A stretch of 59,760 nucleotides of DNA, taken from assembly GCF_014694315.1 (NCBI RefSeq), contig NZ_JAAOXD010000009.1, positions 223,632 through 283,391 of the forward strand, given 5' to 3'. Positions 8,128 through 15,739 of this stretch are shown here, piece after piece. Every line of letters begins with the position of its first letter. Position 1 is the stretch's first letter. Source of the stretch: Arthrobacter ipis. Lineage in GTDB: Bacteria > Actinomycetota > Actinomycetes > Actinomycetales > Micrococcaceae. Position numbers and translations under genes: made by a program. The notes below the pieces were generated by a model. It was not told the origin of the DNA. It saw nothing but the letters and a program-made list of their open reading frames with translations, and did no database searches.

Positions 8128-8574
8128 TCATCGACGTCGGAGCAATTGGTACGCCAGCCAAATCGTTCCGACGATTGGCAGAAGAGGGAACGTGGGTCGG
8201 CCCGTAGCGACGAGGACGGCGAAGACGACCCAGAGAATAGCGGTGATGACAGCTATGGAAATAAGTGACTTGCGGGTGACCGGATAGGAGGGCAGGACGA
8301 TGCCCTCGGCCCGGAGCTTGCGGGTTTCAACCATGGCCCCACGGATCAATGGACCGAAGAGCGCAGCTATACCAGCGATGGCCAATAAAGTACGCCAAGG
8401 TTGCGGAACATTGGCAGCGTCCAAAACGCTACCCAGCAGCACGCCTAGGAAGAGGAACCACCACAGACCCCAGACAACAAGTCGCCGTCGCTTCGGCGGC
8501 ATGCCCTCCAGCGAATCGGAAGGCCAGGATTGCCATTCATACTTGTTGCCGTGTTTACCTGCCTCCGGGTTCAT
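8128..8574 (-). CDS. Membrane protein of unknown function
   Basis: A 148-residue protein with a charged N-terminus (about 30 residues), then four hydrophobic helices near residues 33-52, 62-80, 104-124 and 128-144, and a basic end (LLRRR). No family motif was recognised. It sits alone between two lipoprotein genes on the same strand; gaps of about 200-250 bp argue against a tight operon. Codon use looks normal for the host. Confidence 0.65.
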   Translation of the reverse strand: MNPEAGKHGNKYEWQSWPSDSLEGMPPKRRRLVVWGLWWFLFLGVLLGSVLDAANVPQPWRTLLAIAGIAALFGPLIRGAMVETRKLRAEGIVLPSYPVTRKSLISIAVITAILWVVFAVLVATGRPTFPLLPIVGTIWLAYQLLRRR

Positions 8575-8591
8575 TCGCTTAGCCTAGCCTC

Positions 8592-8804
8592 GTGACTCAC
8601 GGTACGACCTCAGATAGTTGGCGTAGTGCCGCGGAGTATCCCGTAGGTGGTTCCTGGGTTATTGCCCCGCTAGCCGGAAAGGCTCACGTCACGGCCAAAC
8701 AACAGGATTACTTCGATGGCACATTTGCCGGGGTCGACTTCAGCATCAATGCCCGTCTACACGTCGGCAAAGACAGGAGTTCCGTTACGTCACAACTCAA
8801 CTAG
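8592..8804 (+). CDS. Short open frame, doubtful gene
   Basis: Seventy codons from a GTG 17 bp from the divergent membrane-protein start. The product is hydrophilic with no recognisable motif. No clear ribosome site is present. It may be a remnant of a longer gene or not a gene at all. Confidence 0.25.
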   Translation: MTHGTTSDSWRSAAEYPVGGSWVIAPLAGKAHVTAKQQDYFDGTFAGVDFSINARLHVGKDRSSVTSQLN

Positions 8805-8818
8805 TGTCGCCGGACGGA

Positions 8819-9445
8819 TCAACCGCTGGCAGGAGCTACGTCGCCAAACTCCACTTTAACCGGGCAGCCAACTGCCTCGGAGTACTTGTGCTCCAGGTCC
8901 GCAACGTCTGAGGTTGCCTTCACTGATTCATCCAGCGTGAGGGTCAGGTGCGACGCATCAGGCGATACCGAAGTGATGTTCACCGTAGGATCCGAGTCCA
9001 GCAGCTCGCTGGCAACGTCCCGAAGTCTCCCAGGCGAACAGGCCGTTGGCTCAACGGAAATGCCGACGTCTGGAAACCGAGCCAGCAGCCCCCGTAGCTT
9101 CGGATCCACGAGGCCATGCCAATGAACAATGAGCCGCTTTCCCTCGAGTACCTCGACAGAGGCGAACCGAGCATCCCCTGACAGCTCCCGACTAAGCGTG
9201 CTGGCCGCCTGTGCTACTGATCCGTCGGCAGGCGAGGACTCAGGACTGACCGCCGGGTTACCAGGCCGTTCGGGCATCGGTTCATCCATAGGCGGACTGG
9301 CAGTCGGTTCACGCGTAGGCGGGGTGGCCGCCGGGCCACCGGAGACCGCAGGCCCCGGTGCGGCACAAGACGTAGCGAAGAGAGAACAACCGAGCAGGAC
9401 AACCAATACGTGCCTGATCAGCTTTGAACCTATACACGCGGCCAT
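8819..9445 (-). CDS. Proline-rich putative lipoprotein
   Basis: A 208-residue protein with a signal peptide ending in LFATSC (lipobox near residue 28), a Pro/Ser/Thr-rich linker of about 45 residues (PTREPTASPPMDEP and similar), and a C-terminal domain of about 130 residues with alternating hydrophobic stretches and two Cys. The layout suits an exported protein tethered to the membrane with its domain held out through the wall. Family not recognised. It diverges from the frameshifted lipoprotein gene at 9644. Confidence 0.7.
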   Translation of the reverse strand: MAACIGSKLIRHVLVVLLGCSLFATSCAAPGPAVSGGPAATPPTREPTASPPMDEPMPERPGNPAVSPESSPADGSVAQAASTLSRELSGDARFASVEVLEGKRLIVHWHGLVDPKLRGLLARFPDVGISVEPTACSPGRLRDVASELLDSDPTVNITSVSPDASHLTLTLDESVKATSDVADLEHKYSEAVGCPVKVEFGDVAPASG

Positions 9446-9511
9446 GCCTCATGCTATTGATTCGTCCGGGGCTAGGGCTACCCCACCGCACCGCCGGCGC
9501 CGTGCCGGAAA

Positions 9512-9567
9512 CCGCTCACGGCACAAGTCGTTAGGTCTAGTCCATTTCCTTCGGGAACCGTGAGCGG
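9512..9567. repeat. Hairpin plus dispersed repeat between divergent lipoprotein genes
   Basis: CCGCTCACGG (9512-9521) and CCGTGAGCGG (9558-9567) form perfect 10-bp inverted arms around a 36-base loop. Bases 9517-9559 also match 12502-12548 with a handful of changes (cacggcacaa-gtcg-ta-gtctagtccat core). The second copy is likewise intergenic but lacks the right arm. Confidence 0.4.
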
Positions 9568-9643
9568 GACAGTTTGTGCTCCCGCTCCGCGTGCTTGAAG
9601 TCTCAGCAGTGCCTTCGCTGAGTCGTACGGTATCGTCATCCTC

Positions 9644-10125
9644 ATGCCCGACTCAGGCGTCGTAGTGAAGCATGTCTGCCGTTTCTTCGGCATCGGCGCA
9701 CTCATTATTGCGTCGGCACTAGTGGTGGTGGCTTGCAGCCCGGATCCAACACACCAGACCTGTCCAGCCGAGAGCCGTTTGCCAGGAGCGTTGTGGCGGC
9801 GGCCGCATCAGGGTCCGTGGAACAGGTCGAGAAGCTGGTGCCAAAGGTCTACGTCAATGTCCGCCCTGACACTCAGCGTCTGGTCGATTCGGCACAGGGC
9901 TGGGATCCGGCAACTGTCCAGCTCAGACTGAGCAATGACTTCCCGGAAATCGCACAAGTCGAGGCAATCAAACCCCGCGGAACAACTGGAATCAAGTACA
10001 CGATTTCTTGGAACGATGGACGCTGGAATCTCGACTTGGGGGTATCAAGGTACAGGCCGACGGGCAACGCGGTGCCCGGGACCCCGGACAGTGGAACTCC
10101 CAAAGTAACCGACCCGAACAAGTAG
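9644..10125 (+). pseudogene. Lipoprotein gene split by a frameshift
   Basis: From 9644 one frame gives a typical lipoprotein signal (basic start, helix IIASALVVVAC, lipobox VVAC). That frame then turns into Trp/Arg/Ser-rich nonsense. The neighbouring frame, open from 9733 to 10125, gives a sensible domain of about 115 residues (SREPFARSVVAAAASG, then YTISWNDGRWNLDLG) that has no export signal of its own. A one- or two-base indel between about 9735 and 9790 would join them into one protein of roughly 160 residues. Either the gene is broken or the base call is wrong. No family recognised. Confidence 0.6.
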
Positions 10126-10155
10126 CACCGGCGTATCGCGCGCATGGGGAACCCT

Positions 10156-10608
10156 TTACGGTTCTTGCCTGACGAGTTCGAGAACGTGGGCATAGTTTTG
10201 CTCGAATGTGGGGTTCGGGATAGCCATGCGCCGCAGTGCAATCCGGACGACGTCGATAGCGACATTCCTGGTGACACGCACCAGCGGGTACGCCGCCTCA
10301 ACTACCTCCCAGTGCGCGCCAGGAACAGTGTGCGTGAGTAGATCTCCGTAGAACATCCCAACGGGGCGGACAAGCTCGGCCGGCAACCCATCATTGATGG
10401 CTTGATCCAGAGTGGCAAGGCTTTCTGCCGTGCGCGGCAATGGTTGCCCCCGCTGCTGGAAATAGCCGAGGAGTTCTTCGTATCCGCCGACGTTAGTTGG
10501 CGGGGGTTCCACGGCATCCGAAGGGACTGGCCTATATTCTGCGTACCTTATCGGCATTCCCTCTGGCAGTTTCTGCAGATGCTCGGCGGGATCTTCGGGG
10601 ATGCTCAT
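10156..10608 (-). CDS. Small soluble protein, DUF6278-like
   Basis: A 150-residue protein with no signal peptide or membrane helix. The central part (YFQQRGQPLPRTAESLATLD, then VGMFYGDLLTHTVPGAHWEV and YPLVRVTRNVAIDVV) reminds me of actinobacterial DUF6278 proteins, which share the pattern of an LPRT-type motif followed by a G-x-Y-hydrophobic strand and a HTxPGAxW motif. This assignment is from memory of the family pattern, not a search. Function unknown. It overlaps nothing and converges on the frameshifted lipoprotein gene about 30 bp away. Confidence 0.65.
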   Translation of the reverse strand: MSIPEDPAEHLQKLPEGMPIRYAEYRPVPSDAVEPPPTNVGGYEELLGYFQQRGQPLPRTAESLATLDQAINDGLPAELVRPVGMFYGDLLTHTVPGAHWEVVEAAYPLVRVTRNVAIDVVRIALRRMAIPNPTFEQNYAHVLELVRQEP

Positions 10609-10721
10609 GAGGTCATCCTAAGCACACACAATCCGACCTGGTCGGATTGCCGAGAGCCGAACCTTGCGTGGGACCGTTTCGGCACTTAATCGGGGGCGCA
10701 GGTTTAGACCGACACCGCTCT

Positions 10722-11298
10722 ATTGATTGCTGTGATTTCGTCCTGCATTCTTAGTCACCAGATCTTTCTGGAATGGTCTAGTTTCGGACCTCATTCCCGG
10801 TTGGGAGGTTGTGTCTCGTGTCGAGGAAATGCTCACCGACTGGCTTTGTCACAGGCATTGGGATGATGCTTATGGGCCTGAATCTTGCCGCTTGTTCGCT
10901 GGAGCCCGCCGCTAATACCACACCCGGCTCCAGTTCACCCACGGCCGCCCACCTCATCGTCACCGATTGGCGCAAAGGAGATGACGCCATGCTGGCCCAG
11001 TACTCCGGAGTCCTCATTAAACAGTCGGACGGCTGCGTCGGGCTGGGAGTTCCGGCTGGGTCGAAGTCAAGGCCGATACTCCGACGCTGGCCCGCCGGGA
11101 CAAGCTTGGCCGAAGACGGCAAGGCCGTCCTGGGGTTGTCCGGCAAGCCCTTTGCTTTCGACACGGTGGTGGGCCTGGGCGGCGGTTTCGGTCACGTGAC
11201 GGTTCCGCCAGACTGCGATTCGACCATGTGGGGCAGCGTTTACGACGTGCAGCAGCCACTTTGAACTTTCGAGCGCCTAAGACAGCTTCAACCGCTCA
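10722..11298 (+). repeat. Right arm of the 575-bp inverted repeat
   Basis: Counterpart of 7437-8012 in opposite orientation. It includes the 32-bp conserved block at 10736-10767, the full lipoprotein gene and about 30 bp downstream. The arms could recombine to flip the 2.7-kb segment between them. Confidence 0.85.
10818..11264 (+). CDS. Putative lipoprotein, paralogue of the gene at 7472
   Basis: A 148-residue lipoprotein with lipobox LAAC, a Pro/Ser/Thr linker and the same 104-residue mature domain as its paralogue, with 100 of 104 residues identical. I chose GTG at 10818, with GGGAGG about 9 bases upstream; an in-frame TTG at 10809 would overlap that site. The domain is rich in Gly (GLGGGFGHVTVPPDCD) and carries two Cys that could form a disulfide. 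Function unknown. Confidence 0.8.
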   Translation: MSRKCSPTGFVTGIGMMLMGLNLAACSLEPAANTTPGSSSPTAAHLIVTDWRKGDDAMLAQYSGVLIKQSDGCVGLGVPAGSKSRPILRRWPAGTSLAEDGKAVLGLSGKPFAFDTVVGLGGGFGHVTVPPDCDSTMWGSVYDVQQPL

Positions 11299-11351
11299 CA
11301 CGCGCTCCCTTTGATGAACCTTAGCCGGGACGACAGGGCCCGCTGCATGCT

Positions 11352-11933
11352 CTAGCTCGATGGATCGGTTGCACCGCGTCCGGCTTGGACCTGGTCCAAT
11401 GCCATCAGCAGGCCGTCGGCGTCTGGGACGTCGAAAAAGGCTACATTTTGGCCCATACCCAGGCTGAATACGTCCATCCCCGTGTTCTGATACATGCCGA
11501 ACATGCCCATTGCGCCCTGATACCCGAAAGTCACACTCACATGTTGGCCGTCCTTGGACCTGTCCACCTTGGTTGGCATAGCCCTGACGGGTGTATCAGC
11601 AACTGACCTGTTCCCTGTGCAAACGATCGCCCGACTGTCTGTGAGTCCATAGGCTGTGGCGATCTTTCGCCGTCTTTTAACAATGAAACGGCCGAAAATG
11701 AAGTAGAGGCCGACCATGACGAACGAAATTCCCCAAATTACGAACAAAGGTGACTCGGATCTAGTGACGGCCATGATTTCCCATATCACCGCAAATCCGC
11801 CCCAGAGGATACTGAATGGCACGAGAAACGCGTCAGCCCCTGTAAAGCGGATCCGGGGGTCGGGTTGACCAACCCAAAGGAGCCGTTCGCCCTGGCGAAG
11901 GAGGGGCAGAATCCGGCTTCGTGGATCGTTCAT
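11352..11933 (-). CDS. Membrane protein, possible PH-like domain
   Basis: A 193-residue protein: soluble N-terminus with LLRQGERLLWVGQPDP, two membrane helices (about residues 36-54 and 63-81), a basic linker (KRRRK), then about 100 residues starting YGLTDSRAIV and containing GxSxxD-like turns. The 'GE-LLW-GxP' opening followed by two helices and a 'YxLTDxRxI' strand is the layout of bacterial PH-domain (bPH2/YdbT-like) proteins, so I infer that fold. The role is unknown. No Shine-Dalgarno is obvious before its ATG. Confidence 0.65.
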   Translation of the reverse strand: MNDPRSRILPLLRQGERLLWVGQPDPRIRFTGADAFLVPFSILWGGFAVIWEIMAVTRSESPLFVIWGISFVMVGLYFIFGRFIVKRRRKIATAYGLTDSRAIVCTGNRSVADTPVRAMPTKVDRSKDGQHVSVTFGYQGAMGMFGMYQNTGMDVFSLGMGQNVAFFDVPDADGLLMALDQVQAGRGATDPSS

Positions 11934-12212
11934 GCTGCAGTGTTACACAGCTAGTTACTGCCTGAACAGGGCAAACGGCTGTGCTCCGATCGACGCTGTC
12001 CATCGTGTGGCAGCCCTGCCGTGCGGACGGATCGCTTGGTCTGTTGGAACAAGCCGCTATGGGACGTGCGCCTGAGGGCTTTGATCTTTTTGCTTGATAG
12101 TGGCGTTCCCGAGCCGCAGCCGGTGTACTTGTTCCTGACCCCTTCTATAAAACTGGCCGACGCGGCATTACGCTGAAGGCCTTATTTCGGGACGCCTGAA
12201 CAAGGGGGATTT
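11934..12212. promoter_or_regulatory. Intergenic region upstream of a small membrane gene
   Basis: No gene is visible. A TATAAA -10-like hexamer at 12146-12151 lies about 60 bases before the next gene's ATG, with a weak GTGTAC 17 bases upstream of it as a possible -35. Confidence 0.3.
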
Positions 12213-12488
12213 ATGGACCACCGATTCAAAGGATGGACGACAGATTGGGTTCATCCGACGGTGAAGCGGGGCACCATTTACTGGACCATGCAGGCAATCG
12301 GGATCACGTGTTTTGCTTTGCTTTTCATCTTTGTCGCCGTACAGAATCCTACGGCTGAGCGTCTATGGTGGGCGGCGGCATTCATGATTGCCGCCGGCCT
12401 CTCCTGGTTCTTCACGAACAAGCAGATCAAGAAGCTTCAACACGAGTATCGATACGAAGAGGACGACAGCGCTACGGATCAGAGTTGA
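12213..12488 (+). CDS. Small two-helix membrane protein
   Basis: A 91-residue protein with helices near residues 27-47 and 52-68, a basic N-terminal segment (KGWTTDWVHPTVKRGT) and an acidic tail (EEDDS). GGGGG precedes the ATG by about 5 bases, a good ribosome site. Family and function not recognised. Confidence 0.65.
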   Translation: MDHRFKGWTTDWVHPTVKRGTIYWTMQAIGITCFALLFIFVAVQNPTAERLWWAAAFMIAAGLSWFFTNKQIKKLQHEYRYEEDDSATDQS

Positions 12489-12501
12489 TCCAGGAACCCC
12501 A

Positions 12502-12548
12502 CACGGCACAAAGTCGCTAAGTCTAGTCCATGGCTTCCCTCAGGAACC
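12502..12548. repeat. Dispersed short repeat, second copy
   Basis: Matches 9517-9559 in the same orientation, including an exact cacggcacaa and gtctagtccat, and a shared ggaacc at the right end. It sits just after the stop of the 91-residue gene. Confidence 0.45.
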
Positions 12549-12583
12549 TCGGAGAGGACGCCAGAGTTGTTTCCGACGTCTGA

Positions 12584-13132
12584 TTAGGTACGACGGTCTC
12601 GGGACTTCTTCCCTGTTAGGAATGCCTCAATTTTGTCGAGCGTATCGGTCTGACTCGCAATCTCGACGGGTCCATCATCAGTGTTCACCGGCAGAACGAT
12701 AGCGTTGGCCTCCAGTCGGTTGAATTTGTCCCATTTCGTAGCGGGATAGCGGGATCCGGCCGTCGCGGTAACGCGAATTTCGAAGGCCTCACCTCTCGCT
12801 ATGCGTGTCCGACCCAGGACCGGCTGGAAGGTGAAAACTCCCTGGCCTGGCGTTACAAGTCCGATATTCCACTTCCTGTAGCGGTCTCCCTCGGGCGCAT
12901 CCGGTCGACGGATGTAACACTCAATCTGGCCACGCTCGGCCAGCCGTTGCGATGACCGGCGCCGCCGACGCACCAAGACAATGAGCATCAGACTGACGGC
13001 ACCTATAAAAATGAGCGTGCTTATTGCCGCATCGTCTGAAGGTTCGCCAGAGAGGAGATCATATAGAAAATAGGTCCCACCCCCGCCGACAAGCAAAAGA
13101 ACCAAATATAGAAGCCTGCGCTTCTCAGTCAT
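12584..13132 (-). CDS. Membrane-anchored protein of unknown function
   Basis: A 182-residue protein with two N-terminal helices (about 8-25 and 37-54), then RRRRR and a soluble domain of about 125 residues with alternating hydrophobic pattern (GLVTPGQGVFTFQPV, FEIRVTATAGSRYP) consistent with a beta-rich fold. By the positive-inside rule the domain is likely cytoplasmic. Not recognised. It faces the 91-residue gene tail to tail. Confidence 0.6.
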   Translation of the reverse strand: MTEKRRLLYLVLLLVGGGGTYFLYDLLSGEPSDDAAISTLIFIGAVSLMLIVLVRRRRRSSQRLAERGQIECYIRRPDAPEGDRYRKWNIGLVTPGQGVFTFQPVLGRTRIARGEAFEIRVTATAGSRYPATKWDKFNRLEANAIVLPVNTDDGPVEIASQTDTLDKIEAFLTGKKSRDRRT

Positions 13133-13228
13133 GTCTGACTCTAAATGCTGGAGAAGGCATCCGAACAGCAGTCCCTAGGACTAACCATGACCGGTACAAC
13201 GGTGACGGCGGCTGAAGTGCGTCAATTT

Positions 13229-13510
13229 CTATTGCAGGTTCGCTCGTCTTCTCCGCTGGGCAAAAACCATGTCGGCGATAACTGCTCCGATCAGTGCGAG
13301 GGTAAACGGTGATACTGCGCCGTACATGAAGCTGGCCAGTGCGATGGGGTGCTGCTCACCATCTGCAGGTATAGGACGCAATGTGTAGGCACCGACGAAT
13401 GCGGCCGTGACGAGGACCAGCAGTGTTACGACCTTGCCCGTCCAGGTGAGAGACAGAGAGCGATATCCGAGACCTGCAGCGAAGGCGAGCAGGACGAGCC
13501 CGGCTCGCAT
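13229..13510 (-). CDS. Three-helix membrane protein, coupled to upstream gene
   Basis: A 93-residue protein with helices near residues 4-18, 26-44 and 60-80 and a basic tail (QRRRRANLQ). I start it at ATG 13510 because that ATG overlaps the stop of the preceding gene as TGATG, a classic coupling signal; a GTG at 13522 is the alternative. Function unknown. Confidence 0.55.
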   Translation of the reverse strand: MRAGLVLLAFAAGLGYRSLSLTWTGKVVTLLVLVTAAFVGAYTLRPIPADGEQHPIALASFMYGAVSPFTLALIGAVIADMVFAQRRRRANLQ

Positions 13511-13674
13511 CACGTACGGCACCCATTCGCCCCGACCTGTGACAGATCCAGCTGGATCGTCAAAAACCCCGCCAGGAAAATAACGAGCGGAGGCCCGAGC
13601 AAAGCGGCGATTATGGAAAGGGCCGCACCCTTACGAATGTCCGACGGTGCCGCTACCTGGTTTGGGCTAGTCAT
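13510..13674 (-). CDS. 54-residue single-helix membrane protein
   Basis: Starts at ATG 13674 and ends in the TGATG overlap with the next gene. One membrane helix (about residues 19-40, AALSIIAALLGPPLVIFLAG) follows a polar N-terminus. The frame continues open far upstream, but that part reads as Pro/Arg/His-rich shadow and is not coding. The coupling to the 93-residue gene suggests the two products act together. Confidence 0.5.
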   Translation of the reverse strand: MTSPNQVAAPSDIRKGAALSIIAALLGPPLVIFLAGFLTIQLDLSQVGANGCRT

Positions 13675-13769
13675 TTTTCGCACATCCCCATGTTGACTGC
13701 TCCGACGATAACGCCCGCACTGTCGTATGGGTATAGGCCGGAGCTCTGCCGAAAGCCCATTGGCGTAAC

Positions 13770-13802
13770 CCATCGAAACCATTCCGTTTACCGTTCCTGA
13801 AG
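13770..13802. repeat. Dispersed short repeat, copy B
   Basis: Matches 7398-7431 (ccatc-aaaccattccg then a c-gttc-tgaa block). It lies about 75 bp upstream of the 90-residue gene at 13875. Confidence 0.35.
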
Positions 13803-13874
13803 GATCGAGCGCCAAGTGACCATCCTCAACTGGACGCGACGCCCCAATGACTTCCGTCGTGCAAGAATCGCCGC

Positions 13875-14147
13875 ATGGACGAGGATGAGCGGCGCACCAG
13901 GCAGGAATTGATGATTGTCGATGCCCTAGTGCGGGCGATGGATCGGCGTGACGAGGTCTTCCGGGTGATTGAGGATTCCGAGGACGTGGATGAAGCAAGA
14001 CGTCGGGTGGGTCAGCTGTTGGGTGTGGGAGAGTTGGGCAGCCGGGCGGTCCTCGACCTGCAGGCCAGAAGATTGACCCGAGACCAGCGTCGGGCCATCG
14101 CTTCGCGTGCCGAAGAACTGAGATCAATGTTGCCTGATGGCCGCTGA
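13875..14147 (+). CDS. Stand-alone protein resembling the GyrA coiled-coil tip
   Basis: A 90-residue helical protein. Its pattern follows the coiled-coil and tip segment of type IIA topoisomerase A subunits: a helix like 'LxALxxxDEVxxxIxxS' (VDALVRAMDRRDEVFRVI), then an EEAR-like turn (EDVDEARRRVGQLLGV), then the tip helix 'AxLDLQxRRLT' (SRAVLDLQARRLTRDQRRAI). In GyrA the matching motif reads 'AILDMxLxRLTxLE'. No catalytic Tyr, WHD or C-terminal domain is present. Whether it binds DNA or gyrase is not known; the similarity is from recognition of the motif order only. No close same-strand neighbour. Confidence 0.6.
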   Translation: MDEDERRTRQELMIVDALVRAMDRRDEVFRVIEDSEDVDEARRRVGQLLGVGELGSRAVLDLQARRLTRDQRRAIASRAEELRSMLPDGR

Positions 14148-14331
14148 GGACCTCGTGCTCTCCGCCGATTACTGGTTCCTTGATCGAACGGGTCCGGCCA
14201 AGTCCCCGATAGGTGCTGTGGCTCAGCGACGACTTGTCCGGCTTCCCCATGCGGAGTAGACCAAGGAAACTGACCCGGTTGAGGTTCCCGGGCCGACCGG
14301 CTTGCGGGACGAAGCTGTTGATCGCCCCGGT

Positions 14332-14891
14332 TCAAGGTGCTGTGTCTGTTTTCAAGGCCAGTCCCAGTGCACCGCACACGCCTTCGTCACCGGGGATGAC
14401 AGCGGCTCGGCCGTCACTCAGAACGCAAACGGTCAGTGGGTTCGGGACCGGATAGGAGGAGCTGCCGTCACGGAGGTTTGGAGGCGTTCTGCCGTCAGGG
14501 GCATCGGCGTCGAGCACGTTTTGAGCCCAGACAGCCCCCGGCAGGCGGACAGTGCATCCTCAATCGGAATCGGGTTGCGTTGCGTCGATGGCTCGCCGAC
14601 CCTTGTTCCTTCCCCCAGAACAACTGTGGTGCCGGGGAACTGGTTGCCATGAAGTTCGGCTCTAGCAAAGCAATCAATTGAGCCTTTGTCGGTGACAGGC
14701 AGCTGCATGACGATGGCTCCTCCGGTTGCCACCAGGGCGAGGGCGACACCGGCAAGCAGAATCCGTTTGCCCTTGGTGTTCTGGAAGTGCCGGTTTTCCG
14801 GGGTTCCGTCCTTCGCGACATTGGCTAAGAGCTCCCCGATGGCGGCGCTGCGTTCCTCGTTGAAGAGTGGCGAACGCCGATTGTCATTCAT
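14332..14891 (-). pseudogene. Membrane partner of the ECF sigma factor, frameshifted
   Basis: The start ATG overlaps the sigma stop (ATGA), so the two genes are coupled. The frame from 14891 gives a soluble N-terminus of about 40 residues, one membrane helix (ILLAGVALALVATGGAIVM) and an extracellular part with Cys. After DALSACRG, at a run of five G on the minus strand (plus 14533-14540), the frame changes: the neighbouring frame continues sensibly (VLDADAPDGRTPP to GDEGVCGALGLAL) to a stop at 14332. The topology and position suit an anti-sigma-like regulator, but I see no HxxxCxxC zinc motif. One missing or extra G is the likely lesion or error. Confidence 0.65.
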
Positions 14892-15449
14892 GGTGTTTCC
14901 TCCTCAGAAGTGAGTGGGGCCGTTGGCGGCAGGAACCCGGTTTGTGGGTTCATCAGCTGTGAAAGTCTCCGTTTAGCGCGGGAGAGCCGGGACTTCACGG
15001 TGCCCGATGGAATGCCAAGCAGCTCGCTCACCTCAGCTGTGGTCATATCCTCAAGAACGCAGAGCGCAATCACTTCCTGGTCCTGGCGACCCAGTGAACG
15101 GTAGGCCCGGTGCAGGAGCTGCGACCGGCGGTCCCCGTCCACAGTGTCGGCTACCAAGTCGCTGTGATCCGGCACCACCTGGCACTAGGAACTTTCGGAG
15201 GAGGCGTTCATAGCGCAGTGTTGACCGCAGCTTGTTCCTGGCCACGTTCGTGGCAGTTACCAGCAGCCAACCGAGCATCGAATCGTTGACCAGCCGTATT
15301 TTGGACCTGCAGCGCCAGGCCTCAAGGAATACCATTGCGGTTACGTCTTCGGCTTCGAAAGGAGTTTTCACCAGCCGGAGGCTATGAACGAAGACCCGGT
15401 CCCGGTAGCGTTTAAAGAGGGAGGCAAAAGCCGAACCGTCGCCGTCCAT
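14888..15449 (-). pseudogene. ECF RNA polymerase sigma factor, frameshifted
   Basis: Region 2 lies in one frame from ATG 15449 (FASLFKRYRDRVFVHSLRLV, then EAEDVTAMVFLEAW) and region 4 in another, ending at 14888 (LGRQDQEVIALCVLEDMTTA, then ELLGIPSGTVKSRLSRAKRR, a clear helix-turn-helix). The switch falls between about 15165 and 15190, in the linker that joins the two domains, so a single-base indel is enough. Intact it would be about 186 residues, normal for an ECF sigma. As written, neither piece could direct transcription alone. It is coupled to its presumed membrane partner downstream. Confidence 0.8.
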
Positions 15450-15739
15450 GGCGCAGCCAAAGCTCCTTGTCTGTGGATGCTTCTCTACTGTCCCCCATAT
15501 CTATAAGTGTCCGGCAACCCCATCCTGGTTCCATCACTAAATCACGGACGACAAAGAGAGAGCGGAGCCGGGTTACCAGCGCCTAATCCGTCCCGCTCAG
15601 CGTTCCTCACGCGGATCCTTTCCGTACGGAGCATCTGCTTGGCGTGGTGGTCGACTGGCTCTCGGTGTGACCTGACCGATGACTTTTCCGCGCCGTGCTG
15701 GTCTGTACAACGAATACCGACTCACGGGAGACTGACGCC

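Noticed and set aside
13510..14250. Long minus-strand frame extending the 54-residue gene
   Set aside because: Only the last 54 codons read as a membrane protein. The upstream part is Pro/Arg/His-rich, overlaps the GyrA-tip-like gene and has no start signal.
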